In this document: positions 40,277 through 50,659 of the stretch, one piece after another
How positions within the stretch are numbered: the stretch's first letter is position 1
Layout: every line of letters starts with the position of its first letter
Assembly (NCBI GenBank): GCA_020809705.1
Contig: CP085826.1
Span: forward strand, 7,440,001 to 7,504,000
Length of the DNA stretch: 64,000 nt
From: Calonectria ilicicola
Lineage: Eukaryota; Ascomycota; Sordariomycetes; Hypocreales; Nectriaceae
Direction of reading: 5' to 3'
Notes under the pieces: model-generated
The model's database searches: none
What the model saw: only the letters and a program-made list of their open reading frames with translations
Told to the model about the DNA's origin: nothing
Position numbers and translations under genes: made by a program

Positions 40277-43200
40277 TTAAGCCCACGTCTTCGGTCCAAA
40301 TGTCTCCCCTTCACCTAGTGTCAACCATCGGCAGTCTTGAAGATCACAACTCTTTTCATACTGAGTAGTGCCCCACCAGCTCGGAAACTGCACATTGTTA
40401 GTAAACTCCGATAAAAGAAAGATGTCACAAACGTACCGTGATATCGTTATTCGCTAAAGCCACGAATTGGATGATGGTAGAGAAGGCAATTCCAGAAATC
40501 AATGCGGTAGACAGAACATAATTATACTTGTTCCACCAACGAAAATGCCTGGTTTTGATCCAGTAACCAACGACGAAGGATATTGGCAATGACTGCCAGA
40601 GATTTGAGAAGTTTAGGGGCGCCCATAATATGGGTGCAATCACTATCTTGAGTCAGCATGAATGGGCTAATCAACGAATAAAGGGCTCGATCCCATACTC
40701 ATAACCAAAGGGTGGCAGTAGCGAAGTACGCTATTTGGCCAGCGACGTCGTGCAAAATACCAAGGCAGTGGCCACAATGCTCCGGCAAGAAAACCCATTG
40801 GAATCATTTTGTACATGCTGCTTTTTGAGAATAGCCTTTTAGGACCCAGAGCACCCCAGACGATCGCGCTTGTCCACTGTGTGGCAACAGTTGAACAGAT
40901 CCATCTCTGTTGTTTAGTTGTGTCACAAATTCCATCGATTCCCGTAATTTGATACTGAATCATCCCAAGGGACACCAAAGCAGCTATAATGGCTGCCACG
41001 AGTTGTCCGGACATCATGACCCTTGGCGGCACTTTAGTGTAATGACCAAGCTTCATGTCAGACGTGAAAAACACAGCCTGAGAGAGAATACTTTTCCCAA
41101 GGGTTTTGAAGACGAAAGTACCCACGGGATCGCCGTCGCAAGCGACTCCTCCAATCTATAACCAACGTCAGGAAAAGGTTTTATTCCCAACCTCGAGATC
41201 TATAGTGGGACATTGTTTGAAGCACTTACAATATTAAACAGAATCTCGAGATCTGTTTGATATCCAGTGACAGCGGACAATATGCCAATTGGTATAATAA
41301 ACACCGCACTGCTAAAGAATGCGAGTGGGAAGACCCCTTTGAAAAAGTCAGTATTAATTTATGCAAGGCCTTGGATAAGTTTGCACCCACATCCTGGGAT
41401 ATTGGTAGGCCAAGCATAGACACCAGCAAAGCCTAATCCCATTGCTGCTAATGCAATTAATAAATAAGCCCACTGTCAAATTGGATTAGTCCCATATCAT
41501 CCTCTATATGTCCTACCCAGATTCATCAACTCACATCCGGGACCTCTTTATATGAAGACATTAAGCGATAGTGAATATCTGTCTCGAAGTGTTTTGCCAT
41601 ATCCCGTCTGAAGATAGACTTGACAATAGGCGTGAGCATCTTCCGATGCCAGAGAATTGTAAAGACAAACAACGCAGGTAGTAGAGCCATCATACCAATG
41701 TATCTAAGAACAACAGCGGCGGGAAGGAAAACTGGCGAGTATGCTTCGTAGGCTGATTGATTCAATTTATGGTCTTGGCCAAGAATCAAAGACGTCTGAT
41801 ACATCTGTCCAGTATTATCATAAGGATACCAGGAATTTATTGGAAGATATCCCGTGTACCAGACATTACTGAAGAAGACCGGGATCATGATGCACAAGCC
41901 CCAAAATGCAACGGCTGCAATTATTTGAACCATTACAAACCATGGAGTCACAAAGGGATCCAGCGTTGAAAACCACTGATAGTCAAGGGTACTTAGTGGG
42001 TTAAAACCCAGATTGAAGTAGTAGGTCCCTGTAATGATCGCTGTCACCGCACTCGTTGGCTTTATCCATGTTATCCAACTGAAGAAGGTTGCAGTCGGCA
42101 TTATGGTTCCGGGAATCCAGTAATAGCTAGCAGTGTCAGACTTCTGATAGGTTGGATGGATGGGTTGATTACCAAAACGCGGCGGCAAACGCATAAAAAA
42201 AGAACTTGAATCTTTGAGCTTTCATTGAGCCAGCCCGGGTACTTGACTCTTCAACAAATGCCTTATTCATTGATACTTGTGACAGCACAAAATACCATAG
42301 CATATTGGCGGGATATACCAGAAATCTGCGACACACGCCTGCTAGCCCGTAGCCAAGGAGTTGGGTGGACAACATCATGCACAGTCCATAGCCCTGAACA
42401 GTCATGTTTAGTATTCGATCCGGTGTGCCAAGGGGTAACATCATACAAAGTTAGAGGCCCACTCAAGACCCAAATACATCGGAAGTCTTTGCATAAAGAA
42501 CAGTGTACCAATCAGAGGTGTTGCTAGATATTACCAGGTCAGTCATCTTGAAAGGAAGCCGATAAGACTTGCACATACAATAGCTGATGTTGGCCATAAT
42601 AGTAACCAAAGATTGCTCTTTAAGTGACCATGGACCGGGGTTAAGAGTGAATTCAAATCTAGAACCCTTGAGAAAAGCATTGGTCGGAAGTACAGCAGCG
42701 CACGATCGACCCATAGCGAAACCAAAGAGTTGAGCCAGATACACAGTCACTGTGATGGCTGGTTGACGAGGGGCAAAAAATTGATTGATGGCAGACAGCC
42801 CAGCCGCCCAAATCATGCCTTTGGCGAAACAATCAGAACGTTTTCGTTTCAAAAAAGCAGTTTCATACCATACCTATGACCCAGGCCCGTATGGTATTTA
42901 CTGGCTCATCGGGGTTATCGAATGGGCTAACAGAAGCTCTGGCTTCTTGGTACACAGAGTTACCATGGAAAATGGCGGCGCAGGTGCACGCCAAGGCAGT
43001 CAACTGATCCGGTGCTTTGGGACTCTGGAGCTCTTCCAAAATCTGGCTAACTGTTGATACCGTGTCGGATGGAATGGCCATGTCATCTCTAGTACATGCC
43101 CAGTTAGATTCGGTGATGAGCATAAAAGTTCCTTATATGTCTCACCCGTGGCTTTCAATGAATCTTGCCAGGATAACAATTGCATCTTCGAGCGATAGTG

Positions 43201-43434
43201 TCTCTGCAAGAGCCCTCGCATTCTCAATTTCAGAGTCAGTAAAGCGGAGTTTGCGGAGAATCTGGTCAGGGTCGAGGTTGGACATCGGCATCGGAGACTA
43301 CAGATATCAGTTCTTTACGGTACTGATCTAAAGAGTTGTCAATAGAGGGATCCTACTGCAACAACTTCGCCTTCTGCTACATCAACACTAACACGCGCCC
43401 GCTTTGAACCACTGTTCTCAGTGGGCTTTTCCAT
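40277..43434 (-). CDS. OPT-family oligopeptide transporter
   Basis: Proton-coupled importer of small peptides or peptide conjugates. Twelve exons, all in phase: 43434-43357, 43297-43146, 43088-42874, 42818-42579, 42523-42447, 42393-42173, 42126-41535, 41472-41391, 41336-41230, 41155-40706, 40646-40437, 40387-40277; 844 residues. Signatures seen: VNTIRAWVIG after the N-terminal cytosolic domain, FTLNPGPWSLKEQ (the NPG motif; Gln replaces the usual His of KEH), LSTQLLGYGLAG with CRRFLVYP, and GHYTKVPPR, the KIPPR-type motif. Long hydrophobic segments fit the usual 14-16 helices, and the tail ends with Cys-rich sequence and GPKTWA. It is divergent from ACC-synthase-like enzyme 2 across 450 bp, suggesting joint control. 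Confidence 0.92.
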
Positions 43435-43884
43435 GGCCTTGGCGATAATTTTCCAGGGGGCTGGGCGAGTACGGAATGTGGGGGTAGGGACTAATTCCAG
43501 TGACCAACAGGCCGAATGATTCTTGGGGCCAGAGACGGTTAAAATAAACTCCAATTCACTTAGAAGTGTTAGTTGTTTATCTCAACCCGCGTGATAGTCC
43601 CTGCCACATGACCCTTCGGAGATACTGGCTTTCTGCGCAGAAATAAAGACCACTTAGAGCGATACGTCTGAGCCACCACAAAGTCCGAATACCGCATTGA
43701 GTTATCGTATCTTTCTAGTCCCGTTCGGGTAATCGAGAACGCATATCACGTGACTATACTTGTGGCTACAGGGTAGCTGCTACATTTACGCCAAAAGCAT
43801 CCCTTTCTCTACAGAGCGACTACAAAGCTCAAATTTTGGTTCCATCAGATTAGTTTTGGAGAAGACATATTCAAGATAATTATT
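43435..43884. promoter_or_regulatory. Bidirectional promoter, OPT / ACC-synthase-like 2
   Basis: 450 bp between two divergent start codons. It contains the palindrome TCACGTGA at 43746-43753, an E-box of the Cbf1 type. No coding sequence. That the two genes share control is inferred from geometry. Confidence 0.55.
43746..43753. promoter_or_regulatory. E-box palindrome TCACGTGA
   Basis: Perfect 8-bp palindrome 132 bp before the ACC-synthase-like 2 start and 312 bp before the OPT start. bHLH factors of the Cbf1 type recognise this core in yeasts and are linked to sulphur amino-acid genes; function here is inference. Confidence 0.35.
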
Positions 43885-45625
43885 ATGGATGAATTTTCAG
43901 CTTTTGAGAAGCATTTGGGCAAGGCCCTACTGCCATCAAGACGAGGTATTGCTAATCTTGTTCATGATGATGATTGGTCGTCAGACATTGGCGACCGCCC
44001 GTTTTACGATCCCGTCAAACATCCGAACGGCGTCATAGACATCTCAGGTTCATCTAATGAATCAATGAGAGATTGTCTTTCCAGCTATTGCACTAGATAT
44101 AAAAGAAAAGATTTTATGTCCAAGGGTGAGTAGAAGGCCTCACAATATCAATCTTAGCTCACATTCCGCCAAAGCTCTCAAGTATGATTCTGTAGTAGGC
44201 CCTAGTGGTGAGTATTTTCACCAAGTGAGACTTTTTATATTAAATTTTAACCCAACTGTAGAACTCAATACCGCCATGGCCGACTTCTTCAATGAATGGT
44301 TCGATCCATCCATTCCCATCAATGCCTCAAACATACTCGCAACGAACGGCGCGACTTCTTTGATTGATATGATCGCATTCAATATTTGCGATGCTGGAAA
44401 TGGAATTCTGTTACCTGTTCCAGCGTATTCTCTTCTCCCTCGCGATGTGGGCGAAAAAAGTGGCGTCAAAATGATTCCTGTAAATCTTGATCGCCCAGAG
44501 GAGCAATTCAGGGGCGAGTTTCGGTTTGAATTCGTCCAAGCTCTTGAAAAAAGTTATAACAATGCCCTTGATGAAGGTATCGAAGTAAAGGCTGTATTGA
44601 TTTGTAATCCGTCAAATCCGTGCGGCCGATATTACTCGGAAGAAACCCTGACGGAAATTGCAAAGTTCTGTGGGAGGTTTCATTTGCACTTCATTGCGGA
44701 TGAAGTCTATGCGCTGTCAGGATTTCCTTCGATATCAGACCCCACTTTGCCGACTTTTACCTCGGTCCTCAGCGTATCTCCAGATGAAAATAGTCATGTG
44801 TTTCCAGAAAACATTCATTCAATCTACAGCGTGAGCAAAGACTGGGCAATGGGCGGGCTTCGACTTGGATTTCTTTTCACACGCAACAAAGCGGTCTGGG
44901 AAACCTGTCGGAGAGTCGCGTAAGAACATTTTGAGCGGCAATAAGCGGCGTGCTGGCTAATGGGTCACAGACTATTTACCTGGGTCACTCACTTCTCTAC
45001 TCAATTCTGGACAGATTTTATCACCGACAAAGATAACGTCCGAAATTACGTTAGACTGAACCAACAACGACTCCAAGAAAAGTATCAAGAAGTGTCATCT
45101 CTTCTCAAAGAACATGATATCCCTCACCTGGAAGTAAATGGAGGACTGTTCATTTGGCTTGATCTTAGCTCATGGCTGAAATGTTTTAATGATTCCGATT
45201 TTGATCTCTCCGACCATAAACCACGGGAAATAAAGTTATACCGGTACCTAATTAAATATGGCGTTGTTTTGAGTCCGGGCCACGTCGGTGCTCTCTTCCG
45301 TTAGTCTGTCAACTCGCTAACGAAACACTAGGAATACATGTCGACCAGGCCCGGATGCTTTAGGTTTGTCTACACAAGCCCAGGGAGGGAGGCATCAATT
45401 GCGATACATAGGATAAGCGCGGCGTTGCGAAGATTGGAATCTTCTACTAGTGTGTGCCATCGACCATTCGCAGGTAGTTCAACCACTAGTTTGGACCAGA
45501 CAGAGCAGAAAGAATATGTTGTTGAGAAGGATGAGTATTTCAAGGGGCCTCAGGAGGAAACAAACAAACAAGAAAGGAAGCAATCCCGTATGTTTAGGGC
45601 CATTTCTTGTTTAGCGTGTTGGTAG
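43885..45625 (+). CDS. ACC-synthase-like PLP enzyme 2 (aminotransferase class I/II)
   Basis: Paralogue of the enzyme at 32320-33869. Exons: 43885-44125, 44175-44207 (33 bases), 44262-44919, 44971-45283, 45332-45625; 512 residues. PLP-binding features: Asn in ICNPSNPCGR (about 209), Asp and Tyr in DEVYAL (238, 241), Schiff-base Lys in SVSKDWAMGGLR (284) and Arg in CFRFVYT. Two introns sit at the same place and phase as in the paralogue: one just after the Lys domain (phase 2) and one after SPGH (phase 0, with a weak GTCGGT donor). The C-terminus runs about 70 residues past the family end, hydrophilic and Glu/Lys-rich, closing with CLACW. Reaction unknown: C-S or C-C lyase, transaminase or ACC formation are all possible. 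Confidence 0.88.
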
Positions 45626-46335
45626 AAAGAAGATGTGGTAGACATATGCGTATGAGCCTAGTATTATTTTGCATCTCGACCTCTGGGAAATCTAAACCTG
45701 ACCTAACTGAAAACTATTCATTTTTATCTAACTAGAATTAAAATTATGCTTGTGTTGCTTGAATTTCTCCTTAGGAGATTATCTTGAGTCCATCATAAGA
45801 TAAGGTATCACTAGCTATAGAGGCCACAGGATTACATTTGGAAGCTCTTGTCTTGTCAATTGAAGGGTCTATCTAGGTCTCTTATAGCTGCTGTTGTGAC
45901 TAGCTGTTCCGGTCGGCCGAGGGGAGTTTCTTTTAGGTTGAGGCTATCCAAAGCTAGCTACGGTGACCACCGCATACGGATGTTGCTTGCAGCCGCGTTG
46001 GGATAGGTCTGTAGTAGCTAGATCCTTCATCTAGGCATTTATCCTGATTTGTATGACTATTTGGGGCCGGTTGCGGCAAGAGCTATCTAGCTGTTACTAT
46101 AAGTACTGGACTGTGCCGTCGAGGGCATCGAGGCTTTGTAGTCAAGGTCCGGCCGGGCCCTAAGAGGCCCGGCTGCTAGGCTAGGCTGTTGAGACCATCT
46201 TGTGAGTGTGACATAAGGATTATCCATTAATTCATCAAAGAAACATTTCGGTATTGGATTTATGGTGTAAAGCTTTTGCATTCAAATAATACTATTGATT
46301 ATTACTCATCAACTAACTAGAATCAATGACAAGAT
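45626..46335. other. Intergenic between convergent genes
   Basis: 3' flanks of ACC-synthase-like 2 and the M61 peptidase. It holds one TCGGCCGA (45913-45920) and a GC-rich inverted repeat at 46152-46173. No gene seen. Confidence 0.5.
46152..46173. repeat. Inverted repeat, 8-bp arms
   Basis: GCCGGGCC, six-base loop, GGCCCGGC. A perfect GC hairpin in an AT-rich convergent intergenic region; it could be a 3' end structure. Confidence 0.6.
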
Positions 46336-48225
46336 TTACAGCTCCTCATTGAACTGAGCCATATCATCGGTGCTCAACATGTCCAAATATATCCACCTTT
46401 CAACAACCTTATTGCCTCTCGGAACGAATGAAAACTGGAGTATTCCTTGATCCTCCCTTTCTATAATGAGATGTAAGACTCCTTCCGGTTCGGATTTTGC
46501 GTCATCCAACTTCATCTCATTTAGGATTCGGTCGCCATTTTGCAAGCCAGCCATTGCGGCCATACTTCCTGGCACGAGCTCCGAGATGACTCGATCAGAC
46601 TGAATTGCTGCAGACTCATCAAATCCAAGTTCCCAAATCCGGGCATCTTCGCGCTTTAATTCGAGGCCCAGGTGCTGCAGGCTGTCTTCTGATGGAACCG
46701 TCATCATGCCAGAGGTCATTGAATCATATAGAGACTTGGCGGTGGGTTTACCCCCATCAATTAATTGGCCAAGCTCATTTATAAACTCAGAAATACCACA
46801 GGGCTTCCTCTCTCTCGACAAGTCTAGCATCGTTAGAACCAGATCATCGATAGAAGCTGCATGTGTAGCATCCGAATTTGCCGCTATGAGCTTGTTTAGT
46901 TTCAGAATGAACACTAGTCCTCGTCCATATGGCATGCGTTGCGCATCAGAAGACTTCCAAGTCAACTTGGAGATCTCTGCGTTGGACAAAGAGATGAAAG
47001 GATTGGTGTAATATGAAGTCAATCTTCTGTTCAGTGCGACTCGCAACTCCTCTTTGCTCAAAATTTTGTTCTCATAGGACAGAAAAAGAGAATAATATTC
47101 CGCCATTCCTTCCGGGTACCAGTTGTCAGAGTCCTCATAGTCTAAGTGAACCCAGTTGTGTACACATTCATGTGCTAAGAAGAGCAAATACTCTTGAAAA
47201 GTGCGGGGATGAGCACAGTCCTCCTCATCATAGCTGAACATGAACGACCGAGTCAGGGCAGTTCCTGCCATAGAGCCTGGAAAAGGATTGTATCGGATAA
47301 ACACCCGGTATGTTTTATCATCATCTTTGAAGAATGTGGACATTCGGCGGAACATTCTATAGAGCCCTTTGGCAATTTCGGTGGTATCAAAGGGCGGTGA
47401 CTCAAACCAATAGACGCCGAAGCCCATTGCGTCAGCGAAGGAATGAATGCTTCCAACCATGAAGTATGTTGCTGAAAGTTCAACGGCTTTCAATCGTTTC
47501 ATCGGTGGACTAGAACCCTCACCCAACGACCAGACAGCCTGTGTACCGGGAGGGGAGTTCGTCAGATTCCACCGAATGCTGGCATCATATTCCAACTCTA
47601 ATTGATTGGTCGGTGGCACAACGAGAAACCCAAAGCCTGAACCGAGAACTCCACCGAAGCTTTTTCTCAAGTCAAAAGAGGGTGCATTTTTTGTTGCAGT
47701 GTTCACTTCGCGGGGAAGTGCAGTGTAGGAAACGGTTACCGGTCCATTTGTTGACCGTGAAACCTTCCAAGATTGATACACGATGGGCTTTCCATACTCA
47801 TCCACTACTCGAATCAATTGTAAATCGCCATTTCCGTCCCTGGCCATCAACTCGTTCTCAAAGTGGCCAACATCCACTTTAGTAATCTCGACAGGGGCGA
47901 CAAGCAAGATGTCTTGATTTTTCAAAGCTGGCTCAGAGATGATAACCTCAATTCGCAGCGATTGAACTTCGTCCGCTGCATTGAATAACGGTTCTATAGT
48001 GTAGTTGAGAGAACGAGGTTTATCTTGGTCAGTCATGGCGCCTGTGAGCCGTTCCATAGTATGAAGACGCGAAACGCTGAAACAGTTACAAACTGAAAGA
48101 ATATACTGAAATATCAATAAGATTTGGCATAGCCACTGGAAGGCTCGAGGTAAGAAAGATTTGAGCATTTCGTAGAAACCAGCCCAAGGTTGCATCAACG
48201 GTGTTTTTTTTGATCGCTTCACCAT
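46336..48225 (-). CDS. M61-family metallopeptidase with PDZ domain, membrane anchored
   Basis: Single-exon, 629 residues. Zinc-site HECVH at about 352-356 with the third-ligand region WYPEGMAEYYS about 16-20 residues later places it in the M61 (glycyl aminopeptidase-like) clan. A PDZ-like domain with GSMAAMAGLQNGDRI lies near residues 545-570. A hydrophobic segment at about 30-50 near the N-terminus predicts a membrane anchor or uncleaved signal; a later Met at 57 would remove it. M61 enzymes are mostly described from bacteria, and fungal copies are uncharacterised. Its start is only 234 bp from the divergent carboxypeptidase 2 start, so the two peptidases are probably co-expressed. The substrate is unknown. 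Confidence 0.87.
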   Translation of the reverse strand: MVKRSKKTPLMQPWAGFYEMLKSFLPRAFQWLCQILLIFQYILSVCNCFSVSRLHTMERLTGAMTDQDKPRSLNYTIEPLFNAADEVQSLRIEVIISEPALKNQDILLVAPVEITKVDVGHFENELMARDGNGDLQLIRVVDEYGKPIVYQSWKVSRSTNGPVTVSYTALPREVNTATKNAPSFDLRKSFGGVLGSGFGFLVVPPTNQLELEYDASIRWNLTNSPPGTQAVWSLGEGSSPPMKRLKAVELSATYFMVGSIHSFADAMGFGVYWFESPPFDTTEIAKGLYRMFRRMSTFFKDDDKTYRVFIRYNPFPGSMAGTALTRSFMFSYDEEDCAHPRTFQEYLLFLAHECVHNWVHLDYEDSDNWYPEGMAEYYSLFLSYENKILSKEELRVALNRRLTSYYTNPFISLSNAEISKLTWKSSDAQRMPYGRGLVFILKLNKLIAANSDATHAASIDDLVLTMLDLSRERKPCGISEFINELGQLIDGGKPTAKSLYDSMTSGMMTVPSEDSLQHLGLELKREDARIWELGFDESAAIQSDRVISELVPGSMAAMAGLQNGDRILNEMKLDDAKSEPEGVLHLIIEREDQGILQFSFVPRGNKVVERWIYLDMLSTDDMAQFNEEL

Positions 48226-48459
48226 TTAGTAACGGGCCTAGAAGATGGTATGAGCGTAAAAGCAAGATGTAGTGAGAGCTATGACCGAAAATGTTCCGAC
48301 TACCGTTTTTGGAAGTATTCTTACCTAATTGGGATAAAATTAACGCCCCTGTGATTAGATGGGTTGGAGTATGTAAAGGGCGTCACAAGAAAAAACACCT
48401 ATCTCTCAGAATTTCTGAGCATTGCCTCCAAATTCCTGATTGAAGCTATAGATTTTAAT
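48226..48459. promoter_or_regulatory. Bidirectional promoter, M61 peptidase / carboxypeptidase 2
   Basis: Short 234-bp interval between two divergent peptidase genes. No distinct motif is called. Alternative in-frame ATG for carboxypeptidase 2 at 48364 would cut this interval further, but the ATG at 48460 starts a clean signal peptide. Confidence 0.55.
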
Positions 48460-50280
48460 ATGGCTCGACTGATATTTACTTCATTGTTGATTTTGTGTGT
48501 CTCGGTTTGTGGTGCAGCTGTCCAACATGTGTTCAGTGCGCTTGGCTATCGCCCCACAGCCGAGGCCAGTGGGGAAAATTGGTCTGTGAAAGAGCAGAAT
48601 GATTTCGTTTGCGAGGCAGGGAGCCGCCACTTTGCGGGACGCATAAACATAACTGACGAGAAGAGCATGTTTTTCTGTGAGTATCATAATCAGGAGGCTG
48701 CTCTAGAAGGCTGACACTGGAGCTAGGGTTTTTTGAGAGCCGTACATCTCCAAACGATCGCCCGGTGGTAGTATGGTTGAATGGGTACGCCATTGGCATC
48801 TTGATAATCAATTTGAAATATCTAGCTGACGCATATTAAGAGGACCAGGTGCCAGTTCTTTAGGCGGTCTTTATAGCGAGGTGGGACCTTGCACCATCGA
48901 CCCTGATGGAGAAAAGACGAGCTTTAGTGAGGATAGTTGGACAGAGCACGCCAATGTCCTTTTCATAGAGTGAGTGTTCCTCCGTACTATAACGTGTAAT
49001 AAAAAATTGACAAGACATTTCAGCCAACCAGCTGGTGTTGGGCTTTCCACACTTGTTAATGGCACTAGATATCCGCACAATCTTGAATCATCGACACGCG
49101 ATTTTCTAGAGCTTTTGGAGGTTTTTTACTCTGAGATATTCCCTCAATATGCAAAGAACGACTTTTATGTTGCCGGCGAATCCTTTGGAGGTCAATACGC
49201 ACCCAGATACGCATCGACAATTCTACGAAGACAACGAGAAGGCATTGCAGGCTCACTTCAGCACATGCCTCTAAAAGGTATCATCCTTGTCAATGCTCTG
49301 GCTGATGGCTCTTGGTCATCTTTAGGTCATTATGATCTTTTCTGCACCGACATTCCACCAAACATCCTCCGATTCAATGAGACAACTTGCACTCTGATGG
49401 CGAATGCAGTGCCTGAATGTGAAAGACTACAGTCTCTTTGCACGACCACATCCAATCCTCGAATTTGTGAAGCATCAGTCGCTTTTTGTGCGGAGCAATT
49501 GGAAAGATATTTTCAAGAAGACGTTGAAAACCATCGTCACAGCCCCTATGATTGTAAGTTCGACATGATGCCATATATAAAATAATGTATAAATTGCTGG
49601 AAGTTATGAATTCCATGCTAAATATCCGCTTAGTACGCCGCGATTGCCCTGAACCACCCCTGTGTGGAGTTGGTGACAACGCATTTGGGTCCACTTCGGA
49701 TTTTCTAAACCGGCCGGGTGTCCAAAGGCAGCTTGGCTTTGAATCGCCAGTTGCATATCAATCAATTAACTTTGATCTGAACATGCAATGGTCATTAGAC
49801 CCCCAAACATACGTGCCCATAACGGCTGATATTTCGTATTTGCTCAACGCAGGCATCGACCCTGTCAATCAAATTATTGAGGAAGAAAATATTGTGTCCG
49901 TTCTTGTAATGAATGGAGAATACGATGTTACGTGGTATGTCTACTTCAAATCTTTGAAATGGCATCATCGGGAGCATGATCACTAACGTTGCTCGGTTCC
50001 GCGTAGCAACCTACCTGGAGCCATTCGAGAATATGACAGCATGCCTTGGCATAGACAGGCTGATTATCGGGCGGTGAAAGATTTTAAACCCTGGTATTGG
50101 GTAGATAAAAATGGCAATGAGCACGAGGGCGGGTTCTGGAAGGGGACGCGCCAGCGCCTGAGAGGGCTTGAGTTGGTTTCTGTAAAAGACGCTGGACACA
50201 TGTCCCCAGGTGATCAGCGAGGCGCTGTTGCTGCGCTGTTTGGTGAATGGATTAAGCATGATGGTTTACTGGAGCTATAG
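48460..50280 (+). CDS. Serine carboxypeptidase 2 (peptidase family S10), secreted
   Basis: Paralogue of carboxypeptidase 1. Six exons: 48460-48676, 48727-48784, 48841-48969, 49024-49553, 49634-49934, 50007-50280; 502 residues. The start at 48460 gives a classic signal peptide (MARLIFTSLLILCVSVCGA). The S10 triad is Ser in GESFGGQYAP (188), Asp in NGEYDVTC (409) and His in DAGHMSP (476), with LNGGPGA as the oxyanion region. All five introns match carboxypeptidase 1 in position and phase, and exons 2 and 3 have the same 58- and 129-nt lengths, showing descent by duplication. Cys pairs suit a secreted or vacuolar enzyme. Divergent from the M61 peptidase. Confidence 0.93.
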
Positions 50281-50659
50281 TTTGGTCATGTTGACCAATT
50301 TCGCATAAAGAGGCAGATTTCTTCAAGAAATCGGTTGACTTGGTAAATAGCTTCGTATTAATAGGCCACCAAGTTAGAGCTGCCTCCCAAAAGGCAATAT
50401 CCACCAATAAACCCATAGCTTCGTATTAAACCTACCCCTTTTTTTTCTTGGCCCAACTAAGACCAATGTTACGTTCAAACATCGCCGATTATCTCACCTG
50501 GATTTTCACCTTTTATACACAAATTTCAACCAGGATCATTGATTGCAAGAAATGAATGCCTGTTTTTAAGATGTCATGATGATTCATTTGCAGTGTAGAA
50601 AGATAACAAACGCATTTTGGGACATGGATGCATAAATGTCATATATTGTAAATAATTAT
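50281..50659. other. Intergenic between convergent genes
   Basis: AT-rich 3' flanks of carboxypeptidase 2 and TF3; nothing seen. Confidence 0.55.
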
